DNA from: Myroides oncorhynchi
GTDB taxonomy: Bacteria; Bacteroidota; Bacteroidia; Flavobacteriales; Flavobacteriaceae
Assembly (NCBI RefSeq): GCF_020905415.1
Contig: NZ_JAJJMP010000001.1
Coordinates: forward strand, 3,359,501-3,423,500
DNA: 64,000 nucleotides
Direction of reading: 5' to 3'
Shown: positions 27,901 to 36,107 of the stretch, piece by piece
How positions within the stretch are numbered: position 1 is the first letter of the stretch
Layout: the number at the start of each line of letters is the position of its first letter
Translations under genes and position numbers: made by a program
Notes under the pieces: model-generated
Databases searched by the model: none
What the model was told of the DNA's origin: nothing
The model's input: the letters and a program-made list of their open reading frames with translations, nothing else

Positions 27901-29024
27901 CTAAATTAAAAACTGATGAAAAGCATATACATGATGATAATACAGAACGTTTATCTCAAATAAACCTTTACAATGCAATTGAAAAACTTCAAACTTATAA
28001 TAGTCAATACAACAATATTTTAGGTAATATTGATAACAAACACCATTCAAAAATTGAAATAAATACGCTTTTTACTACAGCTTCAATATGGAAAGATTTT
28101 TTGAATAATAATAGTAAAGGAACCCGATCAGAAAAACGAATTTTAAAGCTAAAATCCGATTTCGAAGGAAAAATAATAAACGGATTTAAACAAGTTTCAA
28201 AATTCAATTTTTTCTCAATCAAGTATATTAATAATGAGACAACAAATTATAAACCTATTGTTTTAATTGATGGAGAAAATGTTTATTGGGCATTAATGGG
28301 GTATAAAGAAGCTTACCAAATTATACAACAGATAATAGATAATTCTGAATATACAAGTTTAAAATATTTAATGCTACAATTCTGGTTTACTAATTTTTAT
28401 TTCATTCAAACCATTCACAAAAAGAGCTTAAACAATCAATGGAATGAAGTCAGATTATACAACATAAAACATAAGTTGTTTGAAGAATTATCTTTCATTA
28501 ATTTGATTTCACAACCGATTGAAGCAAAAATTATTGAAAACCTAAATATTGAGGGGTGGGCGAATTTATATCCAGAGTTTAATGATATAACTAAAGTTAC
28601 AGAAGCATACCAAAAAATACCTCTATTAACAGATCATTTTTATGATTTAAGATTTTTAGAAGAGTTCGAACTAACAGAAAATGATCAAGTTAATTTAGAA
28701 GATTACCTTCAAAAGGTAAGTTTAGAGATACAAACATCCCTTCGAATTGTACTTAATTCTTTAGCAAAATGGATAAGTAAATTTTCTTTAGATAAAGATA
28801 GAAATCATGTTAATGAAGAAGAGATACTATTTTATGACACAATAATAAATATTAAGGATTACATTTTTCCTGAATCAATAAAAGACAAAGAAGATTCATG
28901 GTTCCTACTAAACATGGAAATTATACCTAATTGGAATGAAAGACTAAAAGTATGTACAGAAAATTGGAATGTATTTATAATACTGCTTTACGAGAAGTAT
29001 ATTAATAAATATAAAGAGTCTTAA
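24990..29024 (+). CDS. Cap4/DUF4297-like nuclease fused to a STAND-type ATPase, Avs-like
   Basis: A 1344-aa protein. The N-terminal 70 residues read GYRTQFLYSLHYIL, then EGEEDLDIL and LYAIQLKN, the G-x-x-x-Q, D and Q-x-K elements of DUF4297/Cap4-type nuclease domains. A P-loop GASGQGKTTLL lies at about 271-281, followed by ILVINVAP and FLVAIRNEDW, strands typical of STAND/NACHT-type ATPases. The remaining 800 residues are helical without a repeat I can name, and could be a sensor. Nuclease-STAND-sensor is the Avs layout. It is co-oriented with the Shango-like genes, 41 bases behind the helicase, so it is either a fourth component or a separate defence gene. Confidence 0.72.
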   Translation: MSAIAALRGYRTQFLYSLHYILTSLSEDFIYRLEGEEDLDILDSRGQLLYAIQLKNLGKPITLSDILSVKKTSFIKRFLSKYSDGTPILVSYGEISQELKNWINHKDTISVKEKSTLRKYNITIDEWKLVKSKTQFVEINEEEIAGEIEKLLKNHFPEVDPIPTIGFLLNWLQFIAEKQQPITTKDFYNKIQDFALYLSERIDIHNQYGVVLKPLHKVSTENTNLTLLEKEFYNATLTRYEHILLGLDVNREKYLEKINDELKEHNIIIVKGASGQGKTTLLYSYIRHYANDWLSYELNIQQDPIITQQSIQAIAVISKKLEIPTILVINVAPNSIDWIKILKESAHLNHIRFLVAIRNEDWYRASAIGVEFGHKEIDLSLSKEEAEAIYSKLNERNKITNFTDFEQVWIQIGDNAPLLEFVYSITQGTSLENKLKQQVQQLRRENYHSSNPEIEFLRIVSLVDSLGAKIDVSKLSSSIDYQYIIEKLENEYLVKKSLNGKYIQGLHLIRSQKLVEILFDEFITYKEEYVYKSIPLIDEKELYLFLLQMFHLEILKPNQFITDLNIKINVSDWSLYASILKSFIWQGTKNYVETNREVIDRCRTICGSSWAMFTDFMFESNYDKDIMLDVLNVDDERREKINDINHRLTSNQDVFNLATEVIHKLDFPEVIPSSIFGWKSYGETLFWLKNISNQKGKLLLFEENVYESAFKMMDSRSLSKLMLGMYSFSVELDTIRKKYVDVFIEQIKKEFDIIHLSIDDNEVNVHFIIDILKNDTERLTNDFIVSVLDVIRTAIPDKKQFNSQGYGHRLHTLAMDYDDTRKTISIENIPLEEWVNINSTIIELYEYPIRPADWNEYKNQLNQWEEIIKAKIKDFNTSFEKLFKSSVNYMPVIHIMQNIFFESLESIKEPKSITNPLGIFGNKENTKKQMEGKELVNSKSKYKPLFKSVFDFKSNIESFIQQSAGTLYSKTKLKTDEKHIHDDNTERLSQINLYNAIEKLQTYNSQYNNILGNIDNKHHSKIEINTLFTTASIWKDFLNNNSKGTRSEKRILKLKSDFEGKIINGFKQVSKFNFFSIKYINNETTNYKPIVLIDGENVYWALMGYKEAYQIIQQIIDNSEYTSLKYLMLQFWFTNFYFIQTIHKKSLNNQWNEVRLYNIKHKLFEELSFINLISQPIEAKIIENLNIEGWANLYPEFNDITKVTEAYQKIPLLTDHFYDLRFLEEFELTENDQVNLEDYLQKVSLEIQTSLRIVLNSLAKWISKFSLDKDRNHVNEEEILFYDTIINIKDYIFPESIKDKEDSWFLLNMEIIPNWNERLKVCTENWNVFIILLYEKYINKYKES

Positions 29025-29222
29025 TAATGGGGGAAGCCTCTCAAAATCACTTTTACAGTATAATTATTTTTTTAACTTATTCGATTAATAATACTTAATC
29101 AAAAAACACGGTAAAAACATTACTTTTTTAGACAAAAAAGTAAAGATAAGACAATATAGAAAGGAGTATGCAAAAGGATCCGAAAAATAAAAGCGTACAA
29201 AAAGCGTACAAATTTGGACATA
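29025..29222. other. ICE-chromosome junction region with tandem 11-bp repeats
   Basis: No gene fits here. The notable element is a direct tandem repeat of AAAGCGTACAA at 29190-29200 and 29201-29211, about 60 bases from the 3' end of ssrA. Such short direct repeats beside a tRNA or tmRNA 3' end are typical of tyrosine recombinase attachment regions. No second copy exists in this window, so the attachment core cannot be defined. Confidence 0.45.
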
Positions 29223-29264
29223 AAAAAAGCCTAACTATTTAATTATCAATAGTTAGGCTTTTTT
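29223..29264 (-). terminator. ssrA terminator
   Basis: Arms AAAAAAGCCTAACTA (29223-29237) and TAGTTAGGCTTTTTT (29250-29264) form a 15-bp stem with a 12-base loop, 5 bases beyond the encoded 3' end of the tmRNA. Confidence 0.85.
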
Positions 29265-29269
29265 ATCTG

Positions 29270-29664
29270 TGGAGTCGCCGAGAATCGAACTCGGGTCCAA
29301 ACAAGCAATCAGGAAGCTTTCTACACGCTTAGTTTTTTCTTAGATTTTCGACTGTTGGCTTGGCAAAAAACAGCCACCAAAAGCTTAGCCTCTTAAGTTT
29401 CGAAATGTCACCGAGACCATAACATTCCTAGGTTTACTTTACGGTTCCTCTGGATAAAGCGCCATAAACCAGGGCTCTTTAGAGGAATTCAGCTCTCCCA
29501 CCTAGTGGGAACTAAAGGCAATCTTACTATAATTCAGATTATGCAGCTAAAGCGTAGTTATTTTCGCCGTTTAAAAAGGTCGTTAGATGATATTTACGAG
29601 CAATCTAACAACGCTCGACGTGCTTACTAACTAATTCCACTCGCTGTCAATACCGATCGACCCC
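29270..29664 (-). ncRNA. ssrA: Transfer-messenger RNA (tmRNA)
   Basis: The RNA rescues stalled ribosomes with SmpB and tags the nascent peptide. On the minus strand the 5' end GGGGTCG (from 29664) pairs with CGACTCC near the 3' end, forming the 7-bp acceptor stem with one G-U pair. The T arm reads CTCGGGTTCGATTCTCGG-like sequence near 29280-29300. The tag frame at 29568-29539 encodes GENNYALAA followed by TAA, a flavobacterial tag ending in the usual ALAA. The discriminator A is at 29270 and is followed by CAG, so CCA is not encoded. The 3' end faces the ICE cargo, a common integration target. Confidence 0.95.
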
Positions 29665-29693
29665 TTATGGTTGCTTACGTTAGTAATATATTG

Positions 29694-29723
29694 CAAAAGT
29701 ATAACATTTTTCGCAAATTACAA
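29694..29723 (-). promoter_or_regulatory. ssrA promoter, TTG-N19-TAnnTTTG type
   Basis: On the minus strand, TTG (29723-29721) and TACTTTTG (29701-29694) are 19 bases apart, the Flavobacterium consensus. Transcription would start about 20 bases before the mature tmRNA 5' end. Confidence 0.75.
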
Positions 29724-29790
29724 ATAAATACCTGTGAAGAGTTGACGAGAAGCTTGCTCTTTGCGGTTTGTTTTCTATTGCTAAGAGCAA

Positions 29791-30918
29791 CTATTTAGTA
29801 CTAAACTTTTCACTTTCTGTTAGATGGGGGATGTAGATCAGATAATCATTCCCTTTTATAATTCTCAATAATGTTTGATCCTCTATTTTTAAATTACTAG
29901 TAGAAATAGCCTTTTGGAGCGGTCTAAGATCAAAACAATGCCACTCATCAGTAGTCACTACACCTAAAAATGATTTATACAATTTGAGATCTTCTTCTGT
30001 TTCACCTGCACTTTTACCTATCAGCATAATATGTAGTGAGTTTCTAAAATTAGCATCTTCTATACTAGACACTAGATTACCAATGTCATAGATCTCCATT
30101 AGGCTTTCTCCTTTGGGAGTATGAACTGCGCCAAATTTGAATAGGTTCTTCTTATTAGACCAATTTGCAATCTCTTTTAGCAGAATGTTTTTCATCACTT
30201 GTATTCTTAAATGATGATTTCCTCCTAAGTATATTTCTCTACTAACTTTCATTGCTTCTAAGTATTCTCTTTCCTCTACAGATAGTTTACTCTTTAATAA
30301 TAAAGTACTCTTCTCTAGAAAATCTTCAGTAAACAGATATATGTCCTCATTTAAAGACAGTTCTTTTGAAGTTTTTATCATTTCACTTAATATAGCGTAT
30401 GTATCCTTATTCTTTGTGTTTTTCTGTAGGTCAGATAATAGAAGTCTATCTGATTCTAAAAATACTTGCTCTAAACCAAATGTATGTATCCCTTGTTTAA
30501 CCATCTTCTCATATAGCTTGAAATCATTCTTTCTTTCTAAAAAAGAGAATGTTGAATTAAAGTCATGGACAAAAAGATTCAACTTATCAGGAGATAAAGA
30601 TTTGATGTTTTGTTCTAAAATACGATTTGAATAAGGATCTATCTCTTGAAAATAATTATCAAATTTTACCTGTCCAATTAAAGCGTTGATAAAGTATGGT
30701 ACCTCGTTTGTAAAATGCATTTCTCCCACTACGACTGAGTTAGCTGCATTCGTTTCCTTTAACAAGAGATCCCAACCTTGTCCTTTAAAAGATTCTTTAT
30801 CTACTAGCGTACTAAAAGTAGAATAATTCTTCTGTATGATACTATCCATTAATTGCTCTTGGCTAAACGCGTTGAAACATAGGAAAAAACATAGCGTAGT
30901 AGATAAATATTTTCTCAT
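29791..30918 (-). CDS. Exported GExH-motif protein (ChaN/erythromycin esterase-like fold suspected)
   Basis: About 375 aa. The start at 30918 is chosen because it opens the signal peptide RKYLSTTLCFFLCFNAFSQ; a longer frame adds 17 residues with no signal character. Near residue 60 lies NSVVVGEMHFTNEVPYF, with the GExH motif common to ChaN-like haem-binding and erythromycin esterase-like proteins. Two further histidine motifs follow (GGNHHLRI and GAVHTPKGES). Those spaced acidic and histidine residues suggest a metal or haem site in the periplasm. The substrate is not known. It is the first gene after ssrA, with its own transcript. Confidence 0.6.
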   Translation of the reverse strand: MRKYLSTTLCFFLCFNAFSQEQLMDSIIQKNYSTFSTLVDKESFKGQGWDLLLKETNAANSVVVGEMHFTNEVPYFINALIGQVKFDNYFQEIDPYSNRILEQNIKSLSPDKLNLFVHDFNSTFSFLERKNDFKLYEKMVKQGIHTFGLEQVFLESDRLLLSDLQKNTKNKDTYAILSEMIKTSKELSLNEDIYLFTEDFLEKSTLLLKSKLSVEEREYLEAMKVSREIYLGGNHHLRIQVMKNILLKEIANWSNKKNLFKFGAVHTPKGESLMEIYDIGNLVSSIEDANFRNSLHIMLIGKSAGETEEDLKLYKSFLGVVTTDEWHCFDLRPLQKAISTSNLKIEDQTLLRIIKGNDYLIYIPHLTESEKFSTK

Positions 30919-31156
30919 ATAATGACTGATTTTGTTCCTAAAGAAAATACTTTCTCTTTTAACTAGCAATAGAGGAATGAAAAAATAGTTTTAACCCGAA
31001 ATATGTGATAGGCATATAAACTAAAAGTAGTTACACAGGTATACTATAGTTTGGTTTTAGAACTAATGAAAAAGCTATGAAGTAGAATTGTTTTATAGTA
31101 TTTGGCTAATGCTTATTTTGGGTTTAACTTGCTTCTCTCAATCAAATAATCTATCG

Positions 31157-31636
31157 ATGGTAACTATAAAACCCTATCAGGAAAGCTATTTTGAGGCACT
31201 GTCCTCGTATGAGCTAGATGAGCGCCAAGCTACTTTTGCCTTAGTGCCTAAATATATACTGACTAATCCTGCTATTCTGGAGAATACTTTACGTGTTCAG
31301 TATTGCGTTTTATACAATGACGAGCCTGTGGGATTCTTCTCGTTAGATAGATCAGATGATCGTTTTATCTATACGGATAACCAACAGTCTATCTTGCTTC
31401 GTGCCTTGTCTATTATGCCACAGCATCAAGGAAAAGGTATCGCTAAGTCTATGCTACTTTTATTACCTGAATATGTCAAAGCGAACCACCCGACAATCAA
31501 TGAAATCGTCTTTGGAGTAAACTTTGAGAATGAAGGTGCTTATCATCTGTATCTAAAGACAGGATATACAGATGCAAATAGGGTATATCAGGGACCTAAA
31601 GGCCCACAACATTCAATGTTTAAAAAAATAGTCTAA
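31157..31636 (+). CDS. GNAT-family N-acetyltransferase
   Basis: A 159-aa acetyltransferase using acetyl-CoA. The core motif ALSIMPQHQGKGIAKSML at about 86-103 is motif A of GNAT enzymes (Q/R-x-x-G-x-G/A), followed by NEIVFGVNFENEGAYHLYLKTGY, which is motif B. The first ATG is at 31157 (MVTIKPYQESYFEAL), typical of the fold's opening strand. An open frame extends upstream to a TTG at 31088 through a hydrophobic stretch but has no ATG. The acceptor substrate cannot be told. The gene stands alone between a divergent gene and a gene-poor region. Confidence 0.82.
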   Translation: MVTIKPYQESYFEALSSYELDERQATFALVPKYILTNPAILENTLRVQYCVLYNDEPVGFFSLDRSDDRFIYTDNQQSILLRALSIMPQHQGKGIAKSMLLLLPEYVKANHPTINEIVFGVNFENEGAYHLYLKTGYTDANRVYQGPKGPQHSMFKKIV

Positions 31637-32640
31637 CCAATAAGGTAAGAACTGACTAAAATAATAGGAAAAAGTGGTGAGATTTAAGAACAGATAAAGT
31701 TATTTCATTTTGACATTTTTTATTTCTTACTATAGATATTATATAAGAGTATGTAAGGCTTTTAAAGTTATAAAACTATCTAGTCTGTTGAATTGAGAAC
31801 AAAATAAAAAGGGTGTAGCAAGAAAAGCTAATTTTTAATGAGTGTTTTTTTTGTATAGTACTGAATATCAGTATTTATTTGTTTTTTTTTTAAACCAATC
31901 TTCGAGGTCAATATTTAAAAAAAATCAGAACAAACATTAGTAGGGTAAAATAGGCATTTCTATGCACTTTCAGTTTGAGTCACTATGGATGCATGATGCT
32001 GTGAATATACTTTCAATCAAAGCAAGGTAGCAACTACATAAATAGCAATTGGTAAAAAGATATTTGTCTTGGGATAAGTGAGAAAATATATAATCCTAGA
32101 GCGAATTAATATCAATAATTTCTAAAGAAATAGAAACTAACTTGGAATTGCAAAGATATGAATTTAACCGAGATTACATACGCCTAATCTTAGAGCTTTA
32201 AAATATTTAAAACTTAAAGCGCTATGAATAGTTTAAAAGATAAAGCACAGTTTAAGAGCAGGTGTAATGGAATTCTCTATTAGTATAATAGCTTTAGTTC
32301 TTATTATAACCTCTAGCTTATAGGCTAGTTATGATCAAAAAAAGAAATATAAATGGGGTGGAGGAGCAAGTAGTCCTGAGGGCTATCCAGTAGAGGTAAC
32401 AGTAGGAGGCTTTAGTTTTGCTCTATTAAGTATCACTGTCATAGTAGGCTCTTGAGGCGATATTAGTTATTTAGGAAGCTCAGGAGAATCACTCCTACCG
32501 TTGTGATTACTGTGTGGTAATACTTTATAGATAATTTCTTCATTTACATTGTCATAATCTAACTACTCTAAACATCCCTACTAATAGGGATTGACTCCCT
32601 TCACTTATCTCTTTAATATTGTTACTTATCGAATGCAAAA
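31637..32640. other. Gene-poor kilobase
   Basis: No intact gene is visible. The stretch is very AT-rich with T and A runs (for example near 31845-31920) and frequent stops on both strands. The only coding-like patch is the broken frame at 32267-32506, listed separately. It may be decayed sequence in an accessory region. Confidence 0.5.
32267..32506 (+). pseudogene. Probable decayed small membrane protein gene
   Basis: From ATG at 32267 the frame reads MEFSISIIALVLIITSSL, then TAG (32321-32323), then continues as polar and hydrophobic sequence (KYKWGGGASSPEGYPVEV) to TGA at 32453, and again to TGA at 32506. The first part looks like a signal or membrane helix, and the frame keeps coding character across the stops. 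No family is recognised. It could also be chance. Confidence 0.35.
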
Positions 32641-34110
32641 ATGAAAAGAATGAGAGTAGCTCTGTTAACAAACCTTCTGATGTTGACCTCTGTGACAGCT
32701 TGTACACAGGTTAAAAGTGATAACTTATCTTTAGAACCGTTAAAAGTGGATGTGGGCAGTTCTGTTCCATTCTTAACGAAACAAAATGACTTCATATATG
32801 TAGATAAGAGTAATTTAAAGCCTATTAATAGTCAGCGATATAAAAGTGCTTCTTTGTATACAAGTACAGGTTTTGCTGTGGTTATAAATGATCAAGGAGA
32901 GTATGGGGTGATTGATAGTAAGGGTAAGACTATAGTTAATTTTACAGATAAGATAATCTCTTTAGAGGTGGAGAATGGATTGACTTTTTATAAAAAGGAG
33001 AGGGAATATGAGAAGAAGATGCCAATATGGAATTGGGAATGGAATATCTTAGGAGGTGCTATTAAGAAAGAACAGACTTATCATCAAGTAGAGATAGGTG
33101 TGCTAGAAACAAAGCAGGTCTTACTTGAGAAAGACTTTCCATACTTATATGATACTTATTATTTGAACATGACCTCGGTGGATGAGCATCATATTTTTTG
33201 GAATGAATGTATCTACCAAATTAAGAAAGGTCGCTTGCATCGAGTAGAACGCCATATTACGGAACTGTTAGGCAATAAGCGCTTTATAAAGGCTTCAGGT
33301 ACGAATTTTTCAATATATGAATTGAATCAAAAGAATGCTGTTCACAAAGAGTTGAAAGGGAGTGAAACACTTACAATTCAATTCGGAAGTGAGCGTATTG
33401 TATTAAACGAAATTAATAAAGAGCGTTATGCACCTGAGGTACCTAAGCTTTTAGTGGATACGAAAACAAATGATGTTTATGTCTTTCCACAGTATGATAA
33501 GGTTTTTCCCAAGGCTATTAAAGAGGCTACCCCTGCACAAATAGACTTTATTAAGCGAACGTCTTTAGTATATTCTATTGCTAATTCTCCTTATTTCTTG
33601 TTGGGTGTTTTTAATAATGATCACGATATTTGGGCTTATGATTGGCTTTATCTAGATATAAATGGTCAGGTGGTAGAACATCTTGATTTGGATAGTTTTA
33701 AGGTAGCAGATCAAATAGGGAGGCTTGTCTGGCCTTCTAAAGAAATGATTTTACCTCATCAGAAGGTTACTTCAGTGAAGTACTATGCTGATAGTAATGA
33801 ACTGTATCTTGTAAATGTAAAAGGTAAAGAAGGAGATAGTATGTATGGCGTATGGGATAGAAAAGGACAGCTATGGAGTATAGAGCCTGAGTACACTTCT
33901 ATACTAGCTTTGGATACTGCTAAAGGCATCTATGCTTTACAGAAAGGAAAAGAAGGAAATTATGTACTCTATAACAATGACAAAAAAGAAGACGTAGGCA
34001 TGAGGGCCTATAAATATATTAGTTATGATGGATCAGTTCAAGTAATACTTGAAGGCAGACTAGTTAGTTATTATATTGATATTTATACAGGTAAAGAGTA
34101 TTTAGAGTAA
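32641..34110 (+). CDS. WG-repeat lipoprotein
   Basis: A 489-aa exported lipoprotein. The signal peptide ends in a lipobox with cysteine in TSVTACTQ (Cys21 or nearby). The mature part has WG-type beta repeats: GEYGVIDSKGKTIVNF near 92-107 and MYGVWDRKGQLWSIEPEYTSI near 401-421. WG-repeat proteins are common at the surface of Bacteroidota but mostly lack known functions. It starts after a long noncoding stretch and ends about 25 bases before an IS element, so its terminator may have been displaced by that insertion. Confidence 0.75.
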   Translation: MKRMRVALLTNLLMLTSVTACTQVKSDNLSLEPLKVDVGSSVPFLTKQNDFIYVDKSNLKPINSQRYKSASLYTSTGFAVVINDQGEYGVIDSKGKTIVNFTDKIISLEVENGLTFYKKEREYEKKMPIWNWEWNILGGAIKKEQTYHQVEIGVLETKQVLLEKDFPYLYDTYYLNMTSVDEHHIFWNECIYQIKKGRLHRVERHITELLGNKRFIKASGTNFSIYELNQKNAVHKELKGSETLTIQFGSERIVLNEINKERYAPEVPKLLVDTKTNDVYVFPQYDKVFPKAIKEATPAQIDFIKRTSLVYSIANSPYFLLGVFNNDHDIWAYDWLYLDINGQVVEHLDLDSFKVADQIGRLVWPSKEMILPHQKVTSVKYYADSNELYLVNVKGKEGDSMYGVWDRKGQLWSIEPEYTSILALDTAKGIYALQKGKEGNYVLYNNDKKEDVGMRAYKYISYDGSVQVILEGRLVSYYIDIYTGKEYLE

Positions 34111-34134
34111 TGAAGAGATAGAGAATAGTCAGTT

Positions 34135-35949
34135 GGGGCTGTCTCATTGCAAAAAGAGACAGCTCTCTTTGTTCTGATATTTTAGATATTGTTTTTAGAG
34201 GATTTTCTTAAAATATGCAAACCTCAGAGGATTGAAAAAGGATATTAAAGAAAAAAGGAACTAAAAGAGCCTTTTTAGGCAGCTCTCTTTCTAATATTTT
34301 GTGCAATTGCCAATAATCCCCATTCTATTGCGACTTTTTCCTTACCACGAAGCATAAATCGGCGGAACCCATGGTTCTGTTTAATGTTTCCGAAAACTGT
34401 TTCTACATCGTGACACCTTTGTGTACGCTTGTCAACACCTTCTTTTGTAGTGAGTAATTTACTTGCTTTTTTTCGGTGTCGTTGTAATTCAAAGTTTATT
34501 TCTATAGTCCGATTGCCTTTTGCTTTATGGCATACACCATTTAAAGGACAACCTTGACAATTTTTAGCTTGATATTGCCTTAATGTTTGGATAAAGCCTG
34601 TAGTTGTAGCTTTTGTTGTATCTCCAATATAGTGCATTTCTTGTCCCATAGGACATACAAAATAATCACCTTTGTGTTGGTAAAATAATTTATCTGTTGC
34701 AAAAGGCTTTGTACTTTGCTTAGCATTCTTCCTGGTTTTTTTTTCTACTTGTTCTTGCTCTTGCTCAAAAGTATTATACTTCACAAAAGCTTTAATTTGT
34801 TGATCCTCTAAATAGGTGTAATTTTCTTGACTACCATACCCTGCGTCTGCTATAACAGACTTTGGATATTCGCCATAATTCTCTTTGAATTTTTCTAAGT
34901 GAGGTATTAATGTAGTTGTATCAGTTGGGTTTGAATGTATACTATAGGCAAGGATATATTGATTGTTGGTTGATATTTGAACATTGTAGCCTGCTTTTAG
35001 AAAACCACTATTCATATGATCTTCCTTCATACGCATAAAAGTAGCATCCTTATCTGTTTTAGAATAAGAATTGCGATCTTCTAGTATAGCTTCATGCTCT
35101 TGGTACTCTTGAATTTTTGTAGGGTACTCTTTGCTGATATACTTAAGTTTGTTCTTTACTTTCTGGTCAACATCTGGATTGTCTTTTAACGCTGCATTTA
35201 ATGTGTCAATGGCTTGAGTAATAGTCTCTGCATCTATTTTCTTAAAGTCTGGGGGTGGTGGAAGTTCACTTTCTTGTCTGGCAATAGAGTCTGCATAACC
35301 CCATATTTCTAGAATCTGCTGAACCATCTTTTCTTTATAATTTGAAATAGCTTTCTTCCAAACAAAGGTGAATTTATTAGCATTGGCCTCGATTTTAGTT
35401 CCATCAATATAAGCCTCTTCAATACTAATAAAACCTTCCGCTATGAATAACTCAACAACCTGAGTAAAGATTTGCTCTATATAATCCTTAAGTTTTGAAG
35501 AGCGAAAACGATTAATTGTATTGTGGTCTGGGTAGGACATACCACTTAACCACATATAATGAACATTCTCTAAACAGGCTTGCTCAAGCTTGCGACTACT
35601 GTACACATTGTTTAGGTAACCATAAATTAGAACCTTTAGTAACATCTTTGGATGATAACTGATACCACCACATTTAGAGTAGCTATCATATAAGCTTTCT
35701 AAGTCTAACTTATCTATTACTGTATTAATAATACGTACAGGATGTAACTTAGGGATAAAATCATCTAAGGAATGAGGAATTAAGCTCATTTGATTCTGAG
35801 CGTAGTATTTAAATCTAGGGGATTGTTTTGCCATAAACACATTGATTTATCAACTTAAAAATACTGATAATCAACTAAATAAACAAATAATAAGAGTGTG
35901 AATATACTAAATGTGACTAAAAAAGAGGCTGTCTTTATGAGACAGCCCC
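34135..35949. mobile_element. Complete IS1182-family insertion sequence
   Basis: An 1815-bp element. Terminal inverted repeats are GGGGCTGTCTCAT (34135-34147) and ATGAGACAGCCCC (35937-35949), 13 of 13 matched. The direct repeat AGTT flanks both sides (34131-34134 and 35950-35953); if the ends are one base shorter, the duplication is CAGTTG. It contains one transposase gene on the minus strand. It lies between two lipoprotein genes and interrupts neither. Confidence 0.9.
34275..35834 (-). CDS. IS1182-family transposase
   Basis: A 519-aa DDE transposase. The opening block DDFIPKLHPVRIINTVIDKL and the segment DHNTINRFRSSKL near 101-113 are the N-terminal DUF772 region of IS5/IS1182-type transposases. 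EAYIDGTKIEANANKFTFVW supplies the first catalytic Asp. SVIADAGYGSQENYTYL supplies the second. A C-terminal EINFELQRHRKKASKLL-DVETVFGNIKQ block carries the third acid. A CPL-cysteine cluster (NCQGCPLNGVC) precedes it. ATG at 35834 is preferred to the GTG at 35840. The frame is intact, so the copy may be active. Confidence 0.95.
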   Translation of the reverse strand: MAKQSPRFKYYAQNQMSLIPHSLDDFIPKLHPVRIINTVIDKLDLESLYDSYSKCGGISYHPKMLLKVLIYGYLNNVYSSRKLEQACLENVHYMWLSGMSYPDHNTINRFRSSKLKDYIEQIFTQVVELFIAEGFISIEEAYIDGTKIEANANKFTFVWKKAISNYKEKMVQQILEIWGYADSIARQESELPPPPDFKKIDAETITQAIDTLNAALKDNPDVDQKVKNKLKYISKEYPTKIQEYQEHEAILEDRNSYSKTDKDATFMRMKEDHMNSGFLKAGYNVQISTNNQYILAYSIHSNPTDTTTLIPHLEKFKENYGEYPKSVIADAGYGSQENYTYLEDQQIKAFVKYNTFEQEQEQVEKKTRKNAKQSTKPFATDKLFYQHKGDYFVCPMGQEMHYIGDTTKATTTGFIQTLRQYQAKNCQGCPLNGVCHKAKGNRTIEINFELQRHRKKASKLLTTKEGVDKRTQRCHDVETVFGNIKQNHGFRRFMLRGKEKVAIEWGLLAIAQNIRKRAA

Positions 35950-36107
35950 AGTTGAAATAGATAGTTTCAGATTGAAAAAACGTATAATAGAGATACCTGA
36001 TTATCATAGTATCATTTAACCCCAGAATAAAGGCAACATTAAATAAGAAAACCACTATTATCAGTGAGATGATTATAGGGTAAAAAGATTACTTTTAACC
36101 TGTGAAT

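Larger units (their letters stand above)
1..29269. mobile_element. Partial integrative and conjugative element with two defence cargo blocks
   Basis: A relaxase pair, a ParA-DUF3408-TraD block and the traE-to-traN operon are all of the CTnDOT/Bacteroidota type and lie on one strand with typical spacing. Cargo sits between relaxase and parA and again after traN. The right boundary is inferred from the ssrA gene that begins at 29270 with its 3' end facing the element. The left boundary, integrase, coupling protein (MobC/VirD4 in CTnDOT terms), TraO, TraP and TraQ are not in the window. Whether the element is complete and mobile cannot be judged here. Confidence 0.85.
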
